Shown here: piece after piece, positions 9,188-17,803 of the stretch
Layout: every line of letters starts with the position of its first letter
Position numbering within the stretch: the first letter of the stretch is position 1
Origin: Myxococcus stipitatus
GTDB taxonomy: Bacteria > Myxococcota > Myxococcia > Myxococcales > Myxococcaceae
Direction: 5' to 3'
DNA: 64,000 nt
Assembly (NCBI RefSeq): GCF_038561935.1
Contig: NZ_CP102770.1
Coordinates: 4,836,001 to 4,900,000 of the forward strand
Notes under the pieces: generated by a model
Database searches by the model: none
What the model was told of the DNA's origin: nothing
What the model saw: only the letters and a program-made list of their open reading frames with translations
Made by a program: the position numbers and the translations under genes

Positions 9188-11419
9188 TCACTCGTTCTTC
9201 GAGTGCTTCTCGGGCGGCCGGAGCGGGAAGTGGGGATACACGTCCCGCTCGAAGACCTTGCGCAGCTTCGGGAAGTTGAGCGCCCACCGCACGCCCATCC
9301 GCCAGGGCGCGAAGAGCGCTTTCGGGACGCGCGGGAACAGGCCGGGCAGCCAGTTCTCGTAGGCCTTCTGTATCTCGTCGACGTTGTAGTCCTCGCGCAC
9401 GTTGACGGCGTACGGAAGCCCATCGGGGATGTTGCCGTCGAGGATGTCGCCCAGCCCCGGCGGCAGGAACGTGGTGTGCAACGTCATGCCCACGTCGAAG
9501 TTCCTGCTGCCGAGCCGGCAGATGGGACCCTTCGCGATGTTCTCCGAGTCGAAGATCCACACCTCGTCGCCCGTGGAGTTGGGCGGGAGGTCCGGCGTCG
9601 GGTCCGAGACCACCAGCGCGACGACGTAGCCCTTCCAGTAGGGCACCTTCGGCAGCTTGATGCTCGGCACGAACTGCGGCGCGAAGCCGAACCAGCCCGT
9701 GGGGAGCACGTACCCCTCGAAGCGACCGGAGTGGACGAAGAACTTGAAGAAGCTCGCGGCCCGGCCCTCCTGGATGGGCAGGCCCGCCTTGTCTCCGACG
9801 ATGGGCTTGTAGAGCTGGTACAGGTGCTCGGGCACCATGTCCGCCGTGAAGCCATCCGAGTTGAAGTAGATGGCGAGCTCGTCATCGGGGATGCCCCACT
9901 TCACGCCCCCCACCTCATCCGAGGCGCTGTCCTGCGTCGGCGGGCGCGGAACCTCGCGCAGGTACAGCCGCAGGTTCGTCTCGAGCTCGCCGTTGATGAG
10001 GCCCGCGTTGGAGAACACGGTGAGGCCCCAGGTGAAGTCGTCGTGCGCGTACAGCCGGGACTCGATGCGCAGCCGGCGCATGTCGATGCGATGCACGCCC
10101 AGCGAGCTGCGTGTCATCGGCACCGCCGTGGGCATGCCCTGCTGATAGGCCTGCGCCCGGTTGCCGTTGATGAGCAGGTCGCCTTCCTCGAGGGTGTGAG
10201 ACAAATCCTCGGAGGGCGAGTGCCCCGCGACCAACGTGATGACGTCGTCCGGGTTCTCGTAGCGCGCGGCGAAGTGCAGGCCGCCACCGCCGGACTGGAA
10301 GCGGAACGCGGGAATGCGCGGCGGGTCGTCGCGAGACAGCGTGCCGGGCGAAGGCCGCAGGTCCGAGCGCCGCACCACCCAGAACACCGCCTGCGGATAC
10401 GACGGCTCGGAGGTGACGCGGTCCACGAAGCGCTGCACGCGTGTCATCCCGGGCAGCGCCGCTTGCGCCGCGATGCTCCAGAAGTTGACCGGGAAGTTGC
10501 TGTCCAGCAGCACCACATAGTCGCGCGTGACGGCAATCTGGTGGAGCGACTGGGTCACCACGGGCTTGCCCGTGGCCGCGTCCATGAGGGCCCAGTGGTG
10601 GAGGCGGTTCTCCCAGGTGTCCCACGTCACCAGCTGCGTCCAGCCCTCGCCCAGCGGCCACTTGGGCGCGTGGTTGGTGAAGAACAGGCGCGGCTTCTGC
10701 TGCGACTCCTTCTCCGGGGAGATGGGGACCGCGGGCTCAGGGGCGAAGGCGGGGTGCGCGGTGCTCTGCAGCAGCGGGAACGCCCAGGGCGCGGGCACCG
10801 CGGGCTTCCACTCGCGCTTGTAGCCGAGCGGCGTGTACGCCTTCAGGGTGAGCGGGTGGATGGCCCACGGCCGGCCGGCGTCCGTGGTGACGAGCAGCAT
10901 GTTCTCGCCCTCGACGAGGAACGGCGCCGTGTTGGGGGCTTCCTGCGCGCCGTAGGCAATCGAGACGTCGGAGAGCGTGGTGTCTCGAAACTCCTGGAGG
11001 TAGCGCGTGAGCGGGCCGCGCTTCGTCTCACCCGCGTTGATGGGCTCGCGCGCGTAGTACGACGGCGTCTTCATGAGGGCCGAGCTGAAGGTCGCGTGCG
11101 CGCCGTCGAAGTCGAGCCGCAGCAACAGTCCATCCGAGGCCAGGGCTGGCGAGCCCGCGTGCACGCTGGGCCCCGCGACATAGACGTGGCCGTGCAGATC
11201 CGGCGGCAGGGTGCCGGCGAGCACCTTGAGCGGCTCGCGCATGTACGGCGTCCGGTCGGACGTCATCGCGTTGTGCGGCATGCCTGGCCGCGGTCCCGGA
11301 GGAACCTGGAGGCCGGGGTACGTGGTCCCGTCCGGCTCGTGGGGAGGCGCGGGAGGTGGCTCATCGCGCGGGACGGGGAAGGGAAGCGGAGACACGGGTG
11401 GCTTGGGCGCTTCGTTCAT
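9188..11419 (-). CDS. Carotenoid oxygenase (RPE65/CCD family)
   Basis: Non-heme Fe(II) dioxygenase family that cleaves carotenoids or related polyenes to apocarotenoids. The product is 743 residues, longer than the usual 480-550, because of a Pro-rich N-terminus (about the first 50 residues) and inserts. Four candidate iron-ligand histidines lie in STAHPAF, LHQIAVT, LHFAARY and TLHTTFLP, in the family order. The frame stays open upstream, but that stretch lies antisense to the kinase-cyclase gene. The ATG at 11419 starts just inside the intergenic region. Its convergence with crtI suggests a carotenoid-related substrate. Whether it makes retinal or another product cannot be read from the sequence. 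Confidence 0.85.
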   Translation of the reverse strand: MNEAPKPPVSPLPFPVPRDEPPPAPPHEPDGTTYPGLQVPPGPRPGMPHNAMTSDRTPYMREPLKVLAGTLPPDLHGHVYVAGPSVHAGSPALASDGLLLRLDFDGAHATFSSALMKTPSYYAREPINAGETKRGPLTRYLQEFRDTTLSDVSIAYGAQEAPNTAPFLVEGENMLLVTTDAGRPWAIHPLTLKAYTPLGYKREWKPAVPAPWAFPLLQSTAHPAFAPEPAVPISPEKESQQKPRLFFTNHAPKWPLGEGWTQLVTWDTWENRLHHWALMDAATGKPVVTQSLHQIAVTRDYVVLLDSNFPVNFWSIAAQAALPGMTRVQRFVDRVTSEPSYPQAVFWVVRRSDLRPSPGTLSRDDPPRIPAFRFQSGGGGLHFAARYENPDDVITLVAGHSPSEDLSHTLEEGDLLINGNRAQAYQQGMPTAVPMTRSSLGVHRIDMRRLRIESRLYAHDDFTWGLTVFSNAGLINGELETNLRLYLREVPRPPTQDSASDEVGGVKWGIPDDELAIYFNSDGFTADMVPEHLYQLYKPIVGDKAGLPIQEGRAASFFKFFVHSGRFEGYVLPTGWFGFAPQFVPSIKLPKVPYWKGYVVALVVSDPTPDLPPNSTGDEVWIFDSENIAKGPICRLGSRNFDVGMTLHTTFLPPGLGDILDGNIPDGLPYAVNVREDYNVDEIQKAYENWLPGLFPRVPKALFAPWRMGVRWALNFPKLRKVFERDVYPHFPLRPPEKHSKNE

Positions 11420-11593
11420 GACGCCTCTGTGGGTAGTACGGCGAAGGGCAGGGCGGGGGGCGGCGCGCACAGTACCATGCGTGCTGCGAGTGGCTCGCGC
11501 GTGCGGCCCGTCCGCCTGGGTAGGGAGCGCTCCGGCGGAGTATCGGGTGTGGACCCCTTGTGCCATCATCCCGCCGCTCAGGGCGAACCAACA

Positions 11594-13570
11594 ATGAACG
11601 AACAAGACCTGTCTCAGCCGCGTGTCATCGGCGGGCGATACGTCCTGGAGCGAATGCTCGCGGGCGGTGGAATGGGCACCGTTTGGGTGGCGATGGACCC
11701 CAAGCTCCAGCGCCGCGTGGCGCTCAAGCTGATGGCGAGCCACTGCGCGCCCACGACGCATTCCTTGCGCCAGTTCGAGTGGGAGGCGCAGGCCATCGCC
11801 CGCTTCCAGAGTCCCCACGTCATCCAGGTCCACGACTGCGACCTGGCGGGCGAGACGCCCTACATCGTCATGGAGCTCCTGGAGGGCGAGGACCTGGAGT
11901 CGTTGCTGAACCGGCGCGGCAGGCTGTCGCTCGCCATGGTGGAGCGGCTGCTCGCCCAGGCGTCCCACGCCCTCACCGCCGCGCACGCCGCGGGTGTCAT
12001 CCACCGGGACCTCAAGCCCGCGAACCTGTTCCTGTCCCGCAGTGCGTCGGGCGAAGTGGTGAAGGTGCTCGACTTCGGCCTCGCGCTGCTGACCCAAGGG
12101 GGCGCCGCGCAGCCGCACCCGGACGAGGAGATGGCGGGCACGCCCCGGTACATGAGCCCCGAGCAGCTCCGGAGCCTGTCACCGCGGCTGGACCACCGCT
12201 GCGACCTGTGGGCCCTGGCCGTGGTGGCGTACCGGGCGCTCACCGGGCAGCACCCGTTTCCGCTGGAGTCACTGCGGCAGATGCGCCTGGGCAACAAGCC
12301 GCCTCCCGCGGTGCCGCCCTCCACGCTGGTGCCCGAGCTGGGCGCGGAGGTGGATGCCTTCTTCGCGCGTGCGCTGGACCTGGAGCCGTCCGCGCGCTTC
12401 CAGTCCGCGCACGAGCTGTCCTCGGCCTTCTCCGCGCGAGTGGAGGCGGGGCGTCCCTTCCGTCCGGCCAAGGTGCTGGTGGTGGATGACGAGCCCGACG
12501 TCGCGGTGATGATGGAGCAGAGCTTCCGCAAGCAGATCCGCCGCTCCGTCTACCAGTTCCTCTTCGCGGCGGATGGCGAGGAGGCGCTCGAGGAGCTGCG
12601 CCAGCACCCGGACACGGCCGTCGTCCTGTGTGACATCAACATGCCGCGCATGGACGGGCTCACGTTCCTGTCGCGCGTGGGGGAGGTGAGCGCGCTCGTC
12701 CGCGTGGTCATCGTCTCGGCGTACGGCGACATGAGCAACCTGCGCACGGCGATGAACCGAGGGGCCTTCGACTTCATCACCAAGCCCATCGACTTCCCGG
12801 ACCTGGAGGCCACGCTCGTCAAGACGCTCAAGCACGTGCGCGAGCTGCGGCGCACGGTGCGCTACACCGAGGAGAACGGCCTTCTGCGCATGTTCGTCCC
12901 GGGCGGCGTGCTGGAGCGCATCCCGCCCATGCTGCAGGGCACGGAGGCCATGGCCGGCGAGTGGGTGGAGGGCACCGTCGTCTTCATCGACGTGGATGGC
13001 TTCACCCCCGTGCTCCGCCAGGAGGCCCCGCCCGAGTCCCTGCGCCGCCTCAACGCCAACTTCGAGGCCATTGTCCCGGAGGTGCTCGCGCGCGGCGGAA
13101 CGGTGGACAAGTTCGTGGGTGACGCGGTGATGGCCGTGTTCCGGGGTCCGGAGCACGTGGACCGCGCGCTGGAGGCCTGTCTCGCCATCCGCCGGCAGCT
13201 CGAGATTCTCGCGCTGAAGGGCGGAGCGACGGCGCCGTATGCCCACGGCGTCTGCATGGGGCTGGACTCGGGCGATCTGGTGGCGGGGAGCATCGGCGCG
13301 AAGGCGTCGGGCCGGCTCGACTACACGGTGCTGGGGGACGCGGTGAACACGGCGGCGCGGCTCGCGTCGCTGGCGGGCCGAGGGCAGGTGCTCCTCAGCG
13401 ACAGGACGCGGACGCGGGCTCGGGAGCCCTACGTCTACGCGCCCCTGGGTGAGCAGCAGCTGCCGGGGACGGCGCTGTCGCTCACGGTCTTCGAGCTGCT
13501 GAGGGGCGAGGGGGCTCGGGCCGTGGCGCCCGAGGACACCACGCCCCTGGTGGGACCCGCGAGCGTCTAG
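11594..13570 (+). CDS. Ser/Thr kinase, response receiver and adenylate/guanylate cyclase fusion
   Basis: A 658-residue cytosolic fusion. Residues about 14-275 are a Ser/Thr kinase with an intact catalytic loop (H137-R138-D139) and DFG (D160). Residues about 289-405 are a receiver domain with phospho-acceptor D347 and K397. Residues about 455-640 are a class III nucleotide cyclase with both metal aspartates (D466 in FIDVDGFT, D510 in GDAVMAVF) and the conserved YTVLGDAVNTAAR stretch carrying the transition-state Asn and Arg. All three modules look active. The ATG at 11594 gives the kinase start directly. The stop shares the tetranucleotide CTAG with the convergent dnaK-like gene. The output is probably cAMP, but the choice of cAMP or cGMP is inferred. 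Confidence 0.92.
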   Translation: MNEQDLSQPRVIGGRYVLERMLAGGGMGTVWVAMDPKLQRRVALKLMASHCAPTTHSLRQFEWEAQAIARFQSPHVIQVHDCDLAGETPYIVMELLEGEDLESLLNRRGRLSLAMVERLLAQASHALTAAHAAGVIHRDLKPANLFLSRSASGEVVKVLDFGLALLTQGGAAQPHPDEEMAGTPRYMSPEQLRSLSPRLDHRCDLWALAVVAYRALTGQHPFPLESLRQMRLGNKPPPAVPPSTLVPELGAEVDAFFARALDLEPSARFQSAHELSSAFSARVEAGRPFRPAKVLVVDDEPDVAVMMEQSFRKQIRRSVYQFLFAADGEEALEELRQHPDTAVVLCDINMPRMDGLTFLSRVGEVSALVRVVIVSAYGDMSNLRTAMNRGAFDFITKPIDFPDLEATLVKTLKHVRELRRTVRYTEENGLLRMFVPGGVLERIPPMLQGTEAMAGEWVEGTVVFIDVDGFTPVLRQEAPPESLRRLNANFEAIVPEVLARGGTVDKFVGDAVMAVFRGPEHVDRALEACLAIRRQLEILALKGGATAPYAHGVCMGLDSGDLVAGSIGAKASGRLDYTVLGDAVNTAARLASLAGRGQVLLSDRTRTRAREPYVYAPLGEQQLPGTALSLTVFELLRGEGARAVAPEDTTPLVGPASV

Positions 13571-15087
13571 CTCTGCGTCACGCGCACCGTGGTGTTCATC
13601 TCCCGGCCGGTGGCCGGGTCCCGGGCGCGCATGGAGAGGATGCCTTCGACATTCACATCGAAGGTGATCTCCACCTGCACACCGCCCGCGCGCGCCTGCT
13701 GGATGCCGGAGAAGGTGAACTCACCCAGCATGTCGTTGCGCGCCACCAGCTCGTGGTCGCCCTGGAAGATGCGCATGGCCAGCTCGGTCTGGTTGTCCAT
13801 GCTCGTCGTGGCCAGGAGCTGCTTGGCGTTGGGGATGGGCGCGTTGCGCGGGAAGACGACGTGGAAGGCGCCGCCCGCCTTCTCCAGGCCGATGGCCATG
13901 GGAATCACATCCAACAGCTGGATGCGCAGGTTGGTGTCGTCCTGGAGCGAGTGCGCGTAGAGCGCCGCGCCGATGGCGACGGCCTCGTCCGGGTGCACGC
14001 CCTTGCTCGGGGGCTTGCCGAAGAACTTCGTCAGCCGGTCCTGGACGATGGGCATGCGCGTCTGCCCGCCGACCAGCATCACCTCGTCCACGTCCTTGGT
14101 GGACAGGCCGGAGTCCACCAGCACGCGCGCCACCATCTGCAGTGTGCGGTCCACGAGGTGGTTGGTGAGCTGCTCCAGCATCTTCCGGGTGAACTTCATC
14201 TCGATGTTCAGTGGCTGGCCCTGGGACGTCATCGTGATGAAGGGGATGTTGAAGGGCACCTCGTCGCGCGCGGAGAGGTCGATCTTCGTGCGCTCGGCCA
14301 GGTCCTTGATGCGCTGCATCGCCACCGGGTCCGTGGCCAGGTCGATGCCCGTCTTGGCCGCGAAGTCCTTGAGGACGTGGTGGATGATGGCGTTGTCGAA
14401 GTCGATGCCGCCCAGGAACACGTCGCCGCCGGTGGACTTCACCTCGAAGACGCGGTCTCGAATCTCGATGATGGAGACGTCGAAGGTGCCGCCGCCCAGG
14501 TCGTAGATGACGACCTTCTCCTTCAGGCCCTTGCCCACGCCGTAGGCGAGCGCGGCCGCGGTGGGCTCGTTGATGATGCGCACGACCTCGAGGTCGATGA
14601 GCTTGCCCGCGTCCTTCACCGACTGGCGCTGCCGGTCATTGAAGTAGGCGGGGACCGTCACCACCGCGCGCTTGATGGGCGTCTTCAGGTAGTTGGAGGC
14701 GACCTCGCGAATCTTCCCGAGGATCTTCGCGCTCACTTCCTGGAGGGTGAACTCCTTCTTGCCCACGTCCAGGGTGACTTCGTTCTTCTTGCCGGGGCGC
14801 ATGTTGTACGCCACGACCTTCTTCATCGTGTCCACGACGTCGCTGCCGAACGTCCGCCCCACCAGGCGCTTGGAGCCGTACACGGTGTTGCGCGGGTTGA
14901 GCTGCCACTGGCGCTTGGCCTCGTAGCCGATGAGCTCGTTCCCCTTGTCGTCGATCGCGAAGATGGAGGGGATGGTGTACTCACCGCCCTTGTAGGGGAT
15001 GAGCTTGACGTTCCCGTTGTCTTCGACAATCGCCGCGCACGAGTTCGTCGTGCCGAGGTCGATGCCGATGATGGGCTCCTTGTGCAT
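13567..15087 (-). CDS. DnaK-type Hsp70 protein lacking the C-terminal lid
   Basis: Hsp70-family ATPase of 506 residues. The N-terminal motif GIDLGTTNSCAAIV, the phosphate-2 region YDLGGGTFDVS, the EPTAAALAYG stretch and the VGGQTRMP motif mark a complete nucleotide-binding domain. A full beta-type substrate-binding domain follows (NVEGILSMRARD near the end). The protein then stops, so the roughly 100-residue helical lid of ordinary DnaK is missing. No dnaJ or grpE is adjacent, so it is an accessory Hsp70; myxobacteria carry many. The ATG at 15087 is preceded by GGAG at a suitable distance; an earlier GTG at 15111 is less likely. Confidence 0.9.
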   Translation of the reverse strand: MHKEPIIGIDLGTTNSCAAIVEDNGNVKLIPYKGGEYTIPSIFAIDDKGNELIGYEAKRQWQLNPRNTVYGSKRLVGRTFGSDVVDTMKKVVAYNMRPGKKNEVTLDVGKKEFTLQEVSAKILGKIREVASNYLKTPIKRAVVTVPAYFNDRQRQSVKDAGKLIDLEVVRIINEPTAAALAYGVGKGLKEKVVIYDLGGGTFDVSIIEIRDRVFEVKSTGGDVFLGGIDFDNAIIHHVLKDFAAKTGIDLATDPVAMQRIKDLAERTKIDLSARDEVPFNIPFITMTSQGQPLNIEMKFTRKMLEQLTNHLVDRTLQMVARVLVDSGLSTKDVDEVMLVGGQTRMPIVQDRLTKFFGKPPSKGVHPDEAVAIGAALYAHSLQDDTNLRIQLLDVIPMAIGLEKAGGAFHVVFPRNAPIPNAKQLLATTSMDNQTELAMRIFQGDHELVARNDMLGEFTFSGIQQARAGGVQVEITFDVNVEGILSMRARDPATGREMNTTVRVTQS

Positions 15088-15426
15088 CGTGTTTGGACTC
15101 CGGGTGGGCACCGAAGAGAAGGCCTGGACCGTATCTCACCCCGGCCCCCCACGCGAGTATGCTTACACCCACGCCTCGTGAGCCTGGGACCGGGCCCGGA
15201 CTAACCTTGGAACCCCGCACGATGCCGGGCGAAAAGTGCAACCCGGCTACTTTCTTCCCTGGAAGGCAGCCGGCGGCCCGAGCGCGTGGGCTGGCGGACA
15301 TGCCGCCAAAGGGCCCTGGACTTCGGGGGGAGCGACGGAAATGGTTTGAGGGGGGCTCGGAGGGCTGCACCGGTCCGAGGCCATGGCTACATCGAACTGA
15401 CCCGTACCCGTACGAGGAGAGCCACC
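15088..15426. promoter_or_regulatory. Divergent intergenic region, dnaK-like gene and prkA
   Basis: These 339 bases lie between two divergent genes. I see no coding frame with neighbour-like codon use. A perfect 6+5+6 dyad, TGGCGG-ACATG-CCGCCA, lies at 15292-15308. No convincing -35/-10 pair or -24/-12 site could be found for either direction. GAGGAG just before 15427 is the prkA ribosome binding site. Confidence 0.4.
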
Positions 15427-17673
15427 GTGGACGCGAAGGGTTATCTGCAGGAAGTGGGCACGCAGGTGAACGCCGACTTCGTCAAGAACCGTTCGATCCT
15501 GTCCTTCGAGGAGTATCTGTCGCTCTTCCTCAATGACCCTCGGGCGCAGGCGCGCAACGCGGCCCAGTACCTGCGGGATGTGATGGATTATTTCGGCACC
15601 CAGACGGTGCCGCACCCGACGGGGACCATCCGGCGCTTCAAGGTCTTCGACGCGGAGGGCAGCGAGCGCGACGGCCGGGTGGCGGGGCAGGAGGAGGTAC
15701 AGAACGCCATCTACCGCGTGCTGGGCAACTTCGTTCGTGCCGGCCGCATCAACAAGCTCATCCTCCTGCACGGCCCCAACGGCAGCGCCAAGTCGACGCT
15801 GGTCAACGCGCTCAAGGCGGGCATGGAGACGTATTCGCGGCAGCCGCAGGGCGCGCTGTACCGCATCGCCTGGGTGTTCCCGTCCGAGAAGCTCATCAAG
15901 GGCTCCATCGGCTTCGGCGAGCGCACGGATGGGAGCGGGGAGCTGACGACCTTCGCGCACCTGGATGCGGAGTCCATCGACCTGCGCATGCCGTGTGAGC
16001 TTCGCGACCATCCCCTGTTCGCCATGCCGCCCGGGGAGCGGCGCAAGGTGCTGGAGGCGGCGCTCAAGAAGAAGGGGCTGGGCAACGGGGACGGCGAGTC
16101 GGGGGACTTCATCCTCTCCGACTATGTGCGCGACGGAGAGCTGTGCTCCAAGTGCCGCCGCATCTACACGGCGCTGCTCAACTCGTACAACGGCGACTGG
16201 CTCAAGGTGATGCGCCACGTCCAGGTGGAGCGCTTCTACGTGTCGCGCCGCTACCAGGTGGCCACGGTGACGGTGGAGCCGCAGATGAGCGTGGACGCCG
16301 TCGTGCAGCAGATCACCGCGGACCGCACCCAGCTCAACGTGCCCGCGCCGCTGCACAGCACCGTGCTGTTCGAGCCCCACGGCCCGCTGGTGCACGCCAA
16401 CCGCGGCCTCATCGAGTACGCGGACCTGCTCAAGCGGCCGCTCGAGGCCTTCAAGTACCTGCTGGGCTTCAGCGAGACGAGCGAAGTCCCCCTCGAGCCC
16501 TTCGTCCTCCAGCTCGACGAGGTGCTGATTGCCTCGTCCAACGAGAAGCACCTGGGGGCCTTCAAGGAGCTGCCGGACTTCGCGTCATTCAAGGGCCGCA
16601 TCGAGCTGGTGCGCGTGCCGTACCTGCGGCGCTACCGCACCGAGCAGCAGATCTACGACGCGCAGGTGTCCCCGACGACGGTGGGCAAGCACGTGGCGCC
16701 GCACGCGACGGAAGTGGCCTCCATGTGGGCGGTGCTCACGCGGCTGAAGAAGCCCATCCCGGACCGCTACCCGGGCGACGTGAAGGAGCTCATCGACCAT
16801 GTCACGCCGGTGGAGAAGCTCCATCTGTACGAAGAGGGCGCGCCCCCGGACCGGCTGAGCCTGGCGAACACCAAGGAGCTGCGGAAGCTGCGCGAGGAGC
16901 TGTTCACCGAGTCGGAGGCGTACCCCAACTACGAGGGGCGCGTGGGCGCGAGCGCGCGGGAGATCAAGACGGCGCTCTTCAACGCCGCGCAGAACCCCGA
17001 CTACAAGTGCCTCAACGGACTGGCCGTGCTCGAGGAGCTGGAGGCCATCTGCAAGGACAAGAGCGTCTACGAGTACCTGCTCCAGGAGGTGATGGACGGC
17101 TACCACGACCACGAGGCCTTCGTGCGCGTGGCCGAGGCGGAGTACCTGGACCGCGTGGACACCGAGGTCCGCGAGTCCATGGGCCTGGTGTCGGAAGGGC
17201 AGTACCGGGAGCTCGTGGAGCGCTACATCCAAGGCGTCAGTCACTGGGTGCGTGGCGAGAAGATGCGCAACCGGGTGACAGGTGAAATGGAGAAGCCGGA
17301 CGAGCAGCGGATGCAGGAGGTGGAGGCCATCGTCATGCCCAAGGGGGAGGACGCGGCGGAGTTCCGTCGAGGTCTCATCGCGTCCATCGGCGCGCACCGG
17401 CTGGACAACCCCGAAGCGACGATGGACTACCCGCGCATCTTCCCGGACATGTTCAAGCGCCTGAGGGACCACTACTTCGAGGAGCGCAAGCGGGTGCTGC
17501 GCAAGAACAAGGAGAACGTCCTCAAGTACCTCTCGGAGGACCGGGGCATGCTGACGCCTCGCGAGCAGGCACAGGTGCAGAGCACGCTCAAGACGATGGC
17601 GGAGCGGTATGGCTACTGCGAGCACTGCGCGAAGGACGCCATCCTGTTCCTGATGAAGAAGCGCTACGCCTGA
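15427..17673 (+). CDS. prkA: PrkA family AAA/serine protein kinase
   Basis: Member of the PrkA (YeaG) family: an AAA+ module with the diagnostic Walker A GPNGSAKST and a C-terminal kinase-like domain, acting in stress, starvation or sporulation responses. It is 748 residues, longer than the roughly 630-690 usual. Cys-x2-Cys pairs are present (CSKC near residue 240, CEHC near the C-terminus). The GTG start at 15427 has a GAGGAG site upstream. The usual partners, a DUF444 protein (YhbH/YeaH) and SpoVR, are not adjacent, so the gene is alone here. Whether it acts mainly as a kinase or as an AAA protease has been debated for relatives. Confidence 0.92.
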   Translation: MDAKGYLQEVGTQVNADFVKNRSILSFEEYLSLFLNDPRAQARNAAQYLRDVMDYFGTQTVPHPTGTIRRFKVFDAEGSERDGRVAGQEEVQNAIYRVLGNFVRAGRINKLILLHGPNGSAKSTLVNALKAGMETYSRQPQGALYRIAWVFPSEKLIKGSIGFGERTDGSGELTTFAHLDAESIDLRMPCELRDHPLFAMPPGERRKVLEAALKKKGLGNGDGESGDFILSDYVRDGELCSKCRRIYTALLNSYNGDWLKVMRHVQVERFYVSRRYQVATVTVEPQMSVDAVVQQITADRTQLNVPAPLHSTVLFEPHGPLVHANRGLIEYADLLKRPLEAFKYLLGFSETSEVPLEPFVLQLDEVLIASSNEKHLGAFKELPDFASFKGRIELVRVPYLRRYRTEQQIYDAQVSPTTVGKHVAPHATEVASMWAVLTRLKKPIPDRYPGDVKELIDHVTPVEKLHLYEEGAPPDRLSLANTKELRKLREELFTESEAYPNYEGRVGASAREIKTALFNAAQNPDYKCLNGLAVLEELEAICKDKSVYEYLLQEVMDGYHDHEAFVRVAEAEYLDRVDTEVRESMGLVSEGQYRELVERYIQGVSHWVRGEKMRNRVTGEMEKPDEQRMQEVEAIVMPKGEDAAEFRRGLIASIGAHRLDNPEATMDYPRIFPDMFKRLRDHYFEERKRVLRKNKENVLKYLSEDRGMLTPREQAQVQSTLKTMAERYGYCEHCAKDAILFLMKKRYA

Positions 17674-17754
17674 GGCGTGGAGCGGGGCGGGCAGGCGGCC
17701 GGGCCCTGTCGGGTGCCTGCTTTCAAATCAGGGCACGGCCTGGGGAAGATGGGA

Positions 17755-17779
17755 GCTGAAAGCGAGTTCACGTTTCAGC
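17755..17779 (+). repeat. Inverted repeat before the protease-like lipoprotein gene
   Basis: GCTGAAA (17755-17761) and TTTCAGC (17773-17779) form a perfect 7-bp dyad with an 11-base loop. It lies 82 bases after the prkA stop and ends 24 bases before the next start. It could be a terminator, but no U-run follows, or an operator or leader hairpin. Confidence 0.4.
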
Positions 17780-17803
17780 GCCGTCCTTCATCCCGGAGAG
17801 TCG

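Noticed and set aside
9203..11593. Upstream extension of the kinase-cyclase frame
   Set aside because: This part is antisense to the carotenoid oxygenase and has no kinase sequence; the kinase fold begins at the ATG at 11594.
11420..12118. Upstream extension of the carotenoid oxygenase frame
   Set aside because: It runs antisense through the kinase gene and holds no oxygenase motif.
15088..15426. CIRCE-type or sigma-54 promoter elements before the dnaK-like gene or prkA
   Set aside because: I searched by eye for the inverted heat-shock element and for GG-N10-GC spacing and found neither.
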